DNA of 8,437 nt from a bacterium (GTDB lineage Bacteria > Patescibacteriota > Minisyncoccia > Minisyncoccales > MHMH01). The first letter of the stretch is position 1, and each line of letters begins with the position of its first letter. Location of the stretch: assembly GCA_030648815.1 (NCBI GenBank), contig JAUSHA010000011.1:1-8437 (forward strand), given 5' to 3'. The position numbers and the translations under genes are program-made. Shown one piece after another: positions 1 to 6,102 of the stretch. The notes under the pieces are model-generated. The model was not told the origin of the DNA, made no database searches, and was given only the letters and a program-made list of their open reading frames with translations.

Positions 1-1
1 A

Positions 2-496
2 CCTTCGCCCATACAATACGCCATCTTGAACGGAGAAACGGAAACCGGCGTAACCATAATGCTCATGGACGAAGGAATTGATACCGGCCCCATTTTAAGC
101 CAAAAGAAAACAGAAATCGGCCCAAACGAAACATTCCAAGAGCTTCACGACAGATTGGCAATCTTGGGTTCGGAACTTTTAACGGATACTATCCCCGATT
201 GGGTTAGAGGACAAATAAAAGCCGAACCCCAAGACAACGATAAGGCCGTTTATACTAAAATCTTAAAACGCGAAGACGGCTTGATTGACTGGCGCAAATC
301 TCCCCGAGAGCTGGACAGGCGCATTCGCGCCTTAAACCCCTGGCCCGGCGCTTATGCTATTCAGGATAAAAAACGCATCAAGGTCTTGAAAATAAAACTG
401 GAAAATGGTAAATTGATAATCGAGCAGGTCCAGCCCGAAGGTAAAAAACCGATGAGCTATAAAGACTTTCTCCGAGGCAATAAAAATTTATGCTAA
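2..496 (+). CDS. fmt: Methionyl-tRNA formyltransferase, C-terminal part (5' end outside window)
   Basis: Transfers a formyl group from 10-formyl-tetrahydrofolate to Met-tRNA(fMet) in the cytoplasm, for initiation. The frame is open from base 2, so the TTG at 26 is internal and the gene starts before the window. The catalytic-domain end shows PSPIQYAILNGE, then TGVTIMLMDEGIDTG. The Asp of the IDTG stretch matches the catalytic Asp of the family; the Asn and His partners lie upstream of the window. The C-terminal tRNA-binding OB-like domain shows EDGLIDW, RIRALNPWPGAY and EGKKPM. It is shorter than in E. coli, because the strands between the NPWPGAY motif and EGKKPM are condensed; I associate this with CPR versions. 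The stop overlaps the efp start by 7 bases, so the two are co-transcribed and probably translationally coupled. Identification is secure. Confidence 0.95.
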   Translation, partial: PSPIQYAILNGETETGVTIMLMDEGIDTGPILSQKKTEIGPNETFQELHDRLAILGSELLTDTIPDWVRGQIKAEPQDNDKAVYTKILKREDGLIDWRKSPRELDRRIRALNPWPGAYAIQDKKRIKVLKIKLENGKLIIEQVQPEGKKPMSYKDFLRGNKNLC

Positions 497-1053
497 CTCA
501 CACTGATTTAAAAAAGGGGGCGCAGATTATTTTAGACGGCCAGCCATGCGAAATTTTGGAAGCCAACTCCATGAAAAAGGCCCAGAGAAGGCCGGTTATC
601 CAAACTAAGATTAAAAATCTGCTCACCGGCAATGTCCTTGAAAGAAATTTTCAGCAAGGCGAGGTTTTTGAAGAAGCCGAGATTTTAAAACTTAAGGCAA
701 AATTCCTTTATACTCACCGGGACCATTATTTTTTTATTGAAGAAGAGAATCCTTCAAAAAGATTTGAATTGACTATTGAACAAATCGGAGTACAGGTAAA
801 ATTTTTAAAACCGAACCAGCCGATTGAGGCTTTAATTTTCAATGAAAAGATAATCAGCATTGCCTTACCGATCAAAGTGAATCTGAAAGTTATTGAAGCG
901 CCTCCGGGCGTTCAGGGCGACCGAGCCCAGGGCGGAACCAAGGCCGTCGTTTTGGAGTCCGGAGCAACCGCCGATGTGCCACTCTTCGTAGAAGAAGGCG
1001 ACATTATTGAAATCAACACCGACACCGGAGAATACGTCAAAAGAGTTGAATAA
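490..1053 (+). CDS. efp: Translation elongation factor P
   Basis: EF-P binds between the P and E sites of stalled ribosomes and promotes peptide-bond formation at polyproline stretches. At 187 residues it has the usual length. The three beta-barrel domains are visible: a KOW-like domain I (about 1-65), a central OB domain (about 66-128), and a C-terminal OB domain (about 130-187) with APPGVQGDRAQGGTKAV, PLFVEEGDIIEI and the terminal TGEYVKRV. The domain I loop that normally carries the modified tip residue (PGKG with Lys34 in E. coli, or an Arg32 type) is here SMKKAQRRPV (residues 27-36). Gln32 and Arg33-Arg34 therefore occupy the tip and the Pro-Gly-Lys-Gly motif is missing. The start is the ATG that overlaps the fmt stop. 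Only a weak GAGG lies upstream, at poor spacing, so coupling to fmt is likely. A strong terminator follows the gene. Confidence 0.96.
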   Translation: MLTHTDLKKGAQIILDGQPCEILEANSMKKAQRRPVIQTKIKNLLTGNVLERNFQQGEVFEEAEILKLKAKFLYTHRDHYFFIEEENPSKRFELTIEQIGVQVKFLKPNQPIEALIFNEKIISIALPIKVNLKVIEAPPGVQGDRAQGGTKAVVLESGATADVPLFVEEGDIIEINTDTGEYVKRVE

Positions 1054-1056
1054 ATG

Positions 1057-1090
1057 AAAAGCTCTGGATTTCTCCAGAGCTTTTTATTTT
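1057..1090. terminator. Intrinsic terminator after efp, probably bidirectional
   Basis: A perfect 8-bp stem GCTCTGGA/TCCAGAGC (1061-1068 with 1073-1080) with a TTTC loop is extended by AAAA/TTTT to 12 bp. On the + strand it is followed by TTTTTATTTTTAA, which ends the fmt-efp transcript. Read on the - strand, the stem is followed by TTTTCATTTA. It could therefore also end the convergent SPFH transcript, whose stop codon lies just beside it. Confidence 0.9.
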
Positions 1091-1093
1091 TAA

Positions 1094-2998
1094 TTAATTT
1101 ACTTTCTTTTCCTCGTCTGATTTCGCCTTAGCCGGAAGTTGTTGCGTTAATAGGGTTGCCATAAAAGCGTTGAATAAATTACCGCCTTGTCCGCCCTCTC
1201 CTCCCGTTACTAAGACATCAGGAGTAATCCTCACCTTCCCTGCGGCAACCTCTTGAATAAGCTTGACCATCGCCACATACCCGGGGCCACCAAGAGCCTC
1301 CACTTGAGCTTTATAGGCATCAGCAACACCCTTACCGACTTCCCGCTCCCTATGAGCATTACCATCAGCTACTGTTCTTATGTAGTTACTTTCACCCTCG
1401 GCCTCCTTAGCACGAGCTGTAGCTTTGTCGGTCTTTATATCAATCTCAAGTTTGGCGTCAATCACGTCTTTTTGCTTTGCGGAGCGTGCTTCTTTTTCTC
1501 TAACTTGAATTTCTCCCTGACGCGCTTTCGCTTCTTCTGTGTATTGTTCTATTTGCTGGATCGCTATCTCTTTTTTGGTTTGAGTTTCAAGAAGAGCTTT
1601 ATCCACATCGATATAAGCTATGAGGAGATTCTGTGCTTCCACGTTATACTGTGCAAATTCTGCACGAGCTTTCTCCAAGGCTTCCTGCTGAAGTTTGGTA
1701 CGGCCTCGAATAAACTCAATTGCCTTCTCCTCGCCTGCTTTGTTTCGGAAAGAAGAATCAATCAATGGATGAACAATCTGTTCAATCAGATTCTCCACCG
1801 AGCCAAACCGGGCGATGATGAAAGCAGCGTTCTCTGGCCTGATACGAATGATCATCTTTACGTCCACATCTAACTGAAAACCATCTTTTGAGGTCACTCT
1901 CAACTGGCTGAACTTAAAAAATTCGGTGGCCTTATCACTTTCCGATTTTTCCACTAATGGCGTTTTAGATTTTGGAGCGTTACCGATATACTCAGACCTA
2001 ACTTCAGATCCTGCTGCCCAATTTATAGTGACAGCGCTCGTCGGAACAAGATAAGGAGTAAAAGCAATGCGGTTAAGATTGTATTTCCCCGGAGCGACTG
2101 GTTCTCTCCAGATACCCCTGGTATTCCGGTCGGGTATCAGAAGAGTTTCTATGGACTCGTGAAGAGCTTGATCGAAAGTCGGCTCTTTGGATATTTCTCC
2201 TGGTTTTTCGGCTTTCTTCTCAAGCTCTTTACCAACGTTAGAACGAAGTACTGCGACATATCCCGGTGGCACATCGGCGACATCTTCGTTTTTTACTTCA
2301 AAAAGAAGAGGGTTAACATAGTATTCGCCTGCCTGTAACGTATCAAGTTGGGGCCCCCTATATCCTTCGCTATCAAGAAACGCCTGTCCATCCTGAAAAA
2401 ACTTATGCGATCTATATTTCGGATGACTCTCGTCTTTTGTTTCGATGGGTTTTGGTGCGACGATGTAACCCGATGGCAACGGAATACCATCTAATGCTAT
2501 CACAATGCCTATCTTCTCTTTTGGAATAGTTTGTACCGGTTTTTTAGTTACCTTAAAAACCTTAGTGTTAATACGATAGGTTCCCGGTCGCAAAACAGCG
2601 ACTTGCGGACCTTTTTGACCGCCATTATCAAGAAAAGCCTTTGCGTTCTGAAACTGATCGCATTCAACTTCGTCACCAAGGCGCCGTCCTTTAAGGAGCG
2701 GCTCTCCGTCAACTGATTCAAGAACACCAATCTCGTTTGGATGAATATCTGTGACAGGAACTTTTTCTATCTTCCAGGCAATCGGATTCCGCCAGTAAAG
2801 ACCGGGCATTAATGTCCATGCCTGAATGCCGATTTCTCCATTACGGGCGATAATCTGGCCTTCGGGCATTTTTTTGCCAAACATTTTTTTGGTCAAAACG
2901 CCAACTTGGTTATCGCTGATTAGGGCTAGCCCTGCAAACAAAAAAATCAACGCCACCAAGCCGACAACCCCTATTCCAACTATTGCGAATAAAGACAT
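1094..2998 (-). CDS. Membrane-anchored SPFH/flotillin-like protein with N-terminal tandem beta-repeats
   Basis: 634 residues from the chosen ATG. A TTG 24 bases upstream is in frame, but GGAGG at 3003-3007 lies just before the ATG at 2998 and decides the start. An N-terminal membrane helix (about 5-28) is followed by four imperfect repeats (about 31-85, 90-158, 162-244, 247-323). Each opens with a strand like EIGVLESVDG and closes with PG.Y..N or GLYWRNP. An SPFH/Band 7 core (about 312-470) has LRVTSKDGFQLDVDVKMIIR, then the region around VENLIEQIVHPLI. A long charged coiled coil (about 435-565) is rich in Ala, Glu and Lys. The tail shows AYKAQVEALG, GKVRITPDVLV and a Gly-rich GGEGGQGG typical of flotillin-like tails. 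Members oligomerise at membranes and organise microdomains or shield proteases; the role here is unknown. It is monocistronic, with its own promoter and leader. Confidence 0.88.
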   Translation of the reverse strand: MSLFAIVGIGVVGLVALIFLFAGLALISDNQVGVLTKKMFGKKMPEGQIIARNGEIGIQAWTLMPGLYWRNPIAWKIEKVPVTDIHPNEIGVLESVDGEPLLKGRRLGDEVECDQFQNAKAFLDNGGQKGPQVAVLRPGTYRINTKVFKVTKKPVQTIPKEKIGIVIALDGIPLPSGYIVAPKPIETKDESHPKYRSHKFFQDGQAFLDSEGYRGPQLDTLQAGEYYVNPLLFEVKNEDVADVPPGYVAVLRSNVGKELEKKAEKPGEISKEPTFDQALHESIETLLIPDRNTRGIWREPVAPGKYNLNRIAFTPYLVPTSAVTINWAAGSEVRSEYIGNAPKSKTPLVEKSESDKATEFFKFSQLRVTSKDGFQLDVDVKMIIRIRPENAAFIIARFGSVENLIEQIVHPLIDSSFRNKAGEEKAIEFIRGRTKLQQEALEKARAEFAQYNVEAQNLLIAYIDVDKALLETQTKKEIAIQQIEQYTEEAKARQGEIQVREKEARSAKQKDVIDAKLEIDIKTDKATARAKEAEGESNYIRTVADGNAHREREVGKGVADAYKAQVEALGGPGYVAMVKLIQEVAAGKVRITPDVLVTGGEGGQGGNLFNAFMATLLTQQLPAKAKSDEEKKVN

Positions 2999-3000
2999 TT

Positions 3001-3010
3001 TTCCTCCTTT
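3001..3010 (-). promoter_or_regulatory. Shine-Dalgarno site fixing the SPFH gene start
   Basis: On the - strand AAAGGAGGAA lies directly before the ATG at 2998, with four bases between GGAGG and the start. The upstream in-frame TTG (3022) has no such site. This supports a protein beginning MSLFAIVG rather than eight residues earlier. Confidence 0.85.
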
Positions 3011-3043
3011 TTTTATTTCCAAAAAATATTTTTCAAAGAACCT

Positions 3044-3064
3044 CTAATTTAGACTGTAAATCAT
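3044..3064 (-). other. Mini-ORF (candidate leader peptide MIYSLN) upstream of the SPFH gene
   Basis: On the - strand, AAAAGGAGG (GGAGG at 3070-3074) is followed five bases later by ATG, then ATT TAC AGT CTA AAT and TAG. This six-codon ORF lies between the predicted transcription start (about 3086) and the main SPFH start, 45 bases beyond its stop. Its ribosome-binding site is as good as that of the real gene. Such short translated leaders can regulate by stalling or attenuation. No typical amino-acid run is present, so the sensed signal, if any, is unknown. It could also be a chance ATG after a standby ribosome site. Confidence 0.4.
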
Positions 3065-3092
3065 GCCTGCCTCCTTTTAATCGTTCGGTGTT

Positions 3093-3121
3093 AGGATAAC
3101 GCAAACAATGAATTTTGTCAA
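3093..3121 (-). promoter_or_regulatory. Sigma70-type promoter for the SPFH gene
   Basis: On the - strand, a perfect -35 TTGACA (3121-3116) and a -10 TATCCT (3098-3093) are separated by 17 bases. Transcription should start near 3086, giving a leader of about 88 bases. The -10 sits inside a small dyad, GTTA-TCC-TAAC (3090-3100), which could be an operator or chance. Confidence 0.65.
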
Positions 3122-3125
3122 GACT

Positions 3126-3152
3126 TTGTTAATTTTCTGAAAAGAATATAAT
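3126..3152 (+). promoter_or_regulatory. Promoter for the PP2C-like gene, very short leader
   Basis: A perfect TATAAT (3147-3152) lies 12 bases before the ATG at 3165. A weak -35 candidate, TTGTTA (3126-3131), has a short 15-base spacer. The predicted transcript starts about 6 bases before the start codon, which leaves little room for ribosome binding; only AGGA (about 3159-3162) precedes the ATG. It stands back to back with the SPFH promoter. Confidence 0.5.
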
Positions 3153-3164
3153 AAAAGCAGGAAT

Positions 3165-4106
3165 ATGAAGGTTTTTGAACTGCATTTTAATCCAAGGGGG
3201 AGGAAAGACAGCGTTTTTGACAGCTTTGTTTATGAGCCGGATTTATGCATGGCCGGAGAATTAACTCGGGCTCTGCCTCAAAACGGCAGTTTTTTGGACA
3301 GCATTTCCGGTGCAATCAAAAACGAATTTCAAACTAAAGCCAACTTCTCTGAAGCGCTGAAGCAAGCCAATATTTTTCTGGACAAAGAAACGAAAACGGG
3401 AAATGTTAATTGGCTCGGCAACTTAAATTTTGCGATCATTAATATTAAGGATTCCATTCTTAATTTCACTAAAGTCGGCAATATAAGAATACTGCTCTTG
3501 AGAGACGGCGATGTTCTAGATATCGGCCAAAATCTTGAACTCCAGGATCAGGAGCCCTATCCCCTGAAAGTCTTCAGCAATATAGCTTCCGGCAAATTAT
3601 CAGCCCGGGATAAAATTCTTATTGCCACTGAAGAAATCTTTCACGTTATCTCAAAAAACGAAATTATCTTTAATCAGTTAAGTCATGTCACTAAAGAAAC
3701 GGAACTTAGGAGTATTTTTAAATCGGACAGGGAGGCCCTTTCTGAAATTTCCGGCATTTGCCTGTTAATCTCTGAAGGAAGTGCGCCCCCTGCTACCGCT
3801 TTCTCCGGCATTAAACTTTCCTTCGGCTGGCTTCCCAGAAAAAGAGCCGCCTTAATTATAGTTTTTACCTTGATTCTGATTTCTGCCTATTTCATATTTG
3901 GAGGGAAAAAAGAAAAACCGCTTGATCTGACCCAAGAAAATCTGGAACAGGCCCGTTACAAAATAATGATGGCGGAAAACTTTATTATTCTGAAGAAAGA
4001 CGAAAAAGCCCAGGCCCTTTTTCAGGAAGCCTGGGACATTCTCTCACCCATTAAAACCGAGGAATCGGCATCTTTGCAAAAATCAATAGAAAAACGTCTG
4101 GAATAA
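3165..4106 (+). CDS. Degenerate PP2C-like protein with one transmembrane helix
   Basis: 313 residues. Residues 1-205 resemble a PPM/PP2C phosphatase fold. The best match is LGNLNFAIINIKDSILNFTKVGNIRILLLRDGDVLDI (84-120), in the place of the family strand pair that usually reads as an anti-parallel hairpin with ANVGDSRAYLLRDG. The metal-binding Asp residues of active PP2C enzymes are not recognisable: FDSFVYEP stands near the first motif, and KVGNIR replaces NVGDSR. A pseudophosphatase or sensor role is therefore more likely than catalysis. A basic RKR (225-227) precedes a membrane helix (about 228-246). The outer or inner C-terminal part (255-313) is charged and helical, TPR-like (ALFQEAWDIL). 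From memory, related CPR proteins are longer and continue into a beta-propeller; this one stops just before a hairpin repeat, so it may be truncated. Function unknown. Confidence 0.6.
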   Translation: MKVFELHFNPRGRKDSVFDSFVYEPDLCMAGELTRALPQNGSFLDSISGAIKNEFQTKANFSEALKQANIFLDKETKTGNVNWLGNLNFAIINIKDSILNFTKVGNIRILLLRDGDVLDIGQNLELQDQEPYPLKVFSNIASGKLSARDKILIATEEIFHVISKNEIIFNQLSHVTKETELRSIFKSDREALSEISGICLLISEGSAPPATAFSGIKLSFGWLPRKRAALIIVFTLILISAYFIFGGKKEKPLDLTQENLEQARYKIMMAENFIILKKDEKAQALFQEAWDILSPIKTEESASLQKSIEKRLE

Positions 4107-4111
4107 AACAA

Positions 4112-4153
4112 GAGGTCCGACCTCCCCTCAAATTTGTGGGGAGGTCGGACCTC
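4112..4153. repeat. 42-base hairpin repeat, copy 1; possible terminator of rplJL
   Basis: A perfect 16-bp inverted repeat (4112-4127 with 4138-4153, GAGGTCCGACCTCCCC) surrounds a TCAAATTTGT loop, itself holding the palindrome CAAATTTG. It fills most of the 67-base gap between the convergent PP2C-like gene and rplL. On the - strand the stem is followed by TTGTTTTATTC, so it can terminate the rplJL transcript; on the + strand there is no T tract. It is 93% identical to the copy at 6107-6148. Confidence 0.9.
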
Positions 4154-4173
4154 AAAACATAATCGTTAATCGG

Positions 4174-4566
4174 TTACTTTAGTTCTACGGTAGCGCCGGC
4201 TGCTTCAAATTTTTTCTTCAGTTCATCCGCTTCTTCTTTCTTAGCATTCTCTTTTACCATTTGAGGAGCTGCGGCTGCCGCATCCACTAAATCCTTGGCT
4301 TCTTTCAAGCCCTTGCCTGTAGCATCTCTGACCACTTTGATTACTTCAATCTTCTTGTCGCCTACTGCTTTCAATTCAACATTGAAAGAGGTTTTTTCCT
4401 CCGCAGCAGGAGCTCCGGCTGCAGCAGCACCTCCGGCCGGCATTGCGGCTACTGGCGCCTGAACTTTTATTCCGTACTTATCTTCAAGTACCTTCATCGC
4501 GCTATTCAATTCAAGAACGGTGGCTGACGCTATTTCCTCTGCTAATTTTTCTGGATCAATTGCCAT
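4174..4566 (-). CDS. rplL: Large ribosomal subunit protein bL12 (L7/L12)
   Basis: The stalk protein that recruits and stimulates translational GTPases (EF-Tu, EF-G, IF2). Its dimers bind the C-terminal helix of L10. At 130 residues it is slightly longer than E. coli L12. The N-terminal dimerisation helices span about 1-35 (ATVLELNSAMKVLEDKYGI). A flexible Ala/Gly/Pro hinge follows at about 36-57 (AAMPAGGAAAAGAPAAEE). The globular C-terminal domain (58-130) carries the factor-binding stretch KIEVIKVVRDATGKGLKEAKDLVD and ends in AAGATVELK. It lies 33 bases after rplJ in one transcript. No Shine-Dalgarno is visible: the spacer is almost pure A/T, suggesting an unstructured, A/U-rich initiation region. 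Unlike the common order, rpoB does not follow; the next gene is convergent. Confidence 0.98.
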   Translation of the reverse strand: MAIDPEKLAEEIASATVLELNSAMKVLEDKYGIKVQAPVAAMPAGGAAAAGAPAAEEKTSFNVELKAVGDKKIEVIKVVRDATGKGLKEAKDLVDAAAAAPQMVKENAKKEEADELKKKFEAAGATVELK

Positions 4567-4599
4567 AAATTTTTTAATAATTAATGTTAATAATAAAAA

Positions 4600-5097
4600 T
4601 TAACCCTTGACCTTTAAAATACTCAAATTTCTTTGTAAAATATTGAATATGTTGAAAATAGGGATCCTAGGGACGAATAACAAATTGGCGACTAATTCAT
4701 CTCTTGAAGGCATTTGAGCCAATTCGACGGCTTTATCCTTTCCATAGAAAGCATTATCAATCAAACCGCCGAGAAGCTTTATCTTGTCATTCTTTTTGGA
4801 AAAATCATAAAGTAATCTAAATGGAGAAATCTCGTCTTTGTACCCGAACCCGATAGCTATTTCCCCTTTAAGTTCTTTCAAATTAGTTGCAATATTTTTC
4901 TCTTTTAATGCCAGACCGATCAAAGTCTTTTTAGCCACCTTTAATTCGCAATTCTGTCCTTTCATCGTTTTCCTTAGGTTTGATAAATCTTTCACTTTCA
5001 AACCTGTGAAATCGCAAAAAGCTATTGATTTTTGCTTATCAATCTTTTCTCTTAATTCTTCTAAAACCTGCTTTTTCTCTTCTTTGGTTAACGGCAT
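4600..5097 (-). CDS. rplJ: Large ribosomal subunit protein uL10
   Basis: Anchors the L12 stalk to 23S rRNA at the GTPase centre and represses its own operon by binding the leader RNA. At 165 residues it matches E. coli L10. The N-terminal rRNA-binding domain has MPLTKEEKKQVLEELREKI, then AFCDFTGLKVKDLSNLR and the K-rich KVAKKTLIGLAL; LLGGLIDNAFY follows mid-protein. The C-terminal helix (about 128-165, through IPIFNIFNILQRNLSIL) is where L12 dimers dock. The ATG at 5097 is directly after CATATG and has no Shine-Dalgarno, so initiation probably depends on the leader RNA or the A/U-rich context. It is the first gene of rplJ-rplL, behind the promoter at 5222-5249 and the L10 leader at 5133-5212. 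Confidence 0.98.
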   Translation of the reverse strand: MPLTKEEKKQVLEELREKIDKQKSIAFCDFTGLKVKDLSNLRKTMKGQNCELKVAKKTLIGLALKEKNIATNLKELKGEIAIGFGYKDEISPFRLLYDFSKKNDKIKLLGGLIDNAFYGKDKAVELAQMPSRDELVANLLFVPRIPIFNIFNILQRNLSILKVKG

Positions 5098-5132
5098 ATG
5101 CGTATCTAAATTAAAAATAAAATGCCTGCCAT

Positions 5133-5212
5133 CGCAGACAAGATAACTTACAGAGACCCGACGTCTGTAAATTTATCCTCGGTGGGGCTTATTTTTGCGC
5201 CCACTGTCTGCG
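5133..5212 (-). ncRNA. L10 leader: autoregulatory RNA in the rplJ 5' region
   Basis: The - strand RNA folds by eye into the known L10 leader layout. A closing stem CGCAGACA/TGTCTGCG pairs 5212-5205 with 5140-5133. A first inner stem GTGGG/CCCAC (5204-5200 with 5186-5182) is followed by the conserved-looking CCACCGAGG. A long second hairpin pairs GATAAATTTACAGA (5177-5164) with TCTGTAAGTTATC (5154-5142) around a CGTCGGGTC loop. In bacteria this element binds the L10(L12)4 complex and lowers expression of the operon when stalk protein is in excess. The placement, between promoter and rplJ, and the sequence both fit. Confidence 0.85.
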
Positions 5213-5221
5213 GACAATCAC

Positions 5222-5249
5222 ATATTAGCAGACCCTGATTCCCTGTCAA
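5222..5249 (-). promoter_or_regulatory. Promoter of the rplJ-rplL operon
   Basis: On the - strand a perfect -35 TTGACA (5249-5244) is separated by 16 bases from TAATAT (5227-5222), with a TGC just before it that makes an extended -10. Transcription should start near 5215, just before the L10 leader stem. The -35 lies four bases past the mltG stop codon, so rplJL can be expressed apart from mltG. Confidence 0.75.
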
Positions 5250-5252
5250 CCC

Positions 5253-6074
5253 CTATTTAAGATATTTCGCCCGAGCGAAATTGTGCTCATCTAAAGTTCT
5301 ACTGAAGATAGTTTTACCTTCGGGTGTTGAGAGATAGTAAAAATACGGACTTTCTTTGGGATTGAGAGAGGCTTCAATGCTTTCCAGTCCGGGATTAGCA
5401 ATCGGTTTTTTAGGAAGCCCGTAATTTTCATAAGTCCACAGGTAAACATCCACTTGCAGGGGCATGCCCACCCTTAATCTTTTCCAGAGGATACCCGAAG
5501 CGATTTTCTTATCTTCTTTTGTTATTAATTCTTTTTCCAGCAAAGAGGCCATAACAACAACTTCGGGAGTTATCTTAAGTCCGGTAGTTTTTCGGTTAAA
5601 ATTTCCCATCATTATTTCAACGACTTTCTCCTGCTCCATGCAATAAGGTATTTCGTAGGTATCAGGAAATAAATAACCTTCGTGTCCCGCCAACGTAGCG
5701 CTGTCCAGCCGGGTCACATCTTTTAACGCTTGCTGAATCTGTTCCGATGTAAAACCTTCGGGAATAGTAATTTTTTCTTTAGCAATAAGGCCTGACGCAA
5801 AAATACCGGAGATTTCCGGAATATTCATCGCCGAAGAAAAGCGATAACAGCCCGCCTGAAGGTTATTGTCCCTGCCGCGCAAAAAAGAATAAATCCTGAA
5901 AAAAGGATTCCACCAAATCAACCCCTCCTTTTCTAAATTTACGGAAATTTCTCTAAGACTCTCGCCTTTTTCAATCTGAAAAATTACGGCCTCATTCCGG
6001 CTAAGTTTCTTGGGTATGAAAATCATCCCGCCAAAAATCCCCAGCATTAAAATTATGATAAGGTATTTTTTCAT
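5253..6074 (-). CDS. mltG: Endolytic murein transglycosylase MltG (YceG-like)
   Basis: A membrane-bound lytic transglycosylase that cuts nascent glycan strands, proposed to end peptidoglycan elongation. At 273 residues it is shorter than E. coli MltG (340). An N-terminal anchor helix (about 4-20) is followed by a LysM-like part (about 30-100). The catalytic domain has EGYLFPDTY (132-140), ASLLEKE with the catalytic Glu180 (equivalent to E. coli Glu218), GLPKKPIANPGLESIEA (219-235) and the end motif FSRTLDEHNFA (257-267). The region between PLQVD and the GLPKKPIANPG motif is about 20 residues shorter than in typical homologues, and the usual SDPTVIYG/YNTY stretch is reduced to VDVYLWTYENY. All other active-site motifs stand, so it is probably functional. 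It has its own -10 box and almost no leader. Confidence 0.95.
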   Translation of the reverse strand: MKKYLIIILMLGIFGGMIFIPKKLSRNEAVIFQIEKGESLREISVNLEKEGLIWWNPFFRIYSFLRGRDNNLQAGCYRFSSAMNIPEISGIFASGLIAKEKITIPEGFTSEQIQQALKDVTRLDSATLAGHEGYLFPDTYEIPYCMEQEKVVEIMMGNFNRKTTGLKITPEVVVMASLLEKELITKEDKKIASGILWKRLRVGMPLQVDVYLWTYENYGLPKKPIANPGLESIEASLNPKESPYFYYLSTPEGKTIFSRTLDEHNFARAKYLK

Positions 6075-6081
6075 TATTTTT

Positions 6082-6087
6082 ATTATA
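6082..6087 (-). promoter_or_regulatory. -10 box for mltG, near-leaderless transcript
   Basis: On the - strand a perfect TATAAT (6087-6082) lies seven bases before the mltG ATG at 6074. The transcript would start at or within a base or two of the start codon. There is no Shine-Dalgarno. No good -35 is visible; the place 17 bases upstream falls at the edge of the hairpin repeat. Confidence 0.45.
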
Positions 6088-6102
6088 CCCGATTACGAAA
6101 TA

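Noticed and set aside
1253..1873. 206-codon + strand open frame opposite the SPFH gene
   Set aside because: It is antisense to a clear SPFH/coiled-coil coding region; its Cys/Phe-rich translation has no recognisable motif and there is no ribosome-binding site.
3022..3033. AAAAATATTTTT palindrome before the SPFH gene as an operator
   Set aside because: A pure A/T palindrome is expected by chance in an A/T-rich leader and has no second copy here.
2293..3047. Several 60-73 codon frames on both strands within and upstream of the SPFH gene
   Set aside because: They overlap a well-supported protein in other frames and show no motif or start signal.
4838..5146. 102-codon + strand frame across rplJ and its leader
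   Set aside because: It lies opposite rplJ and the L10 leader RNA, both of which are firmly recognised.
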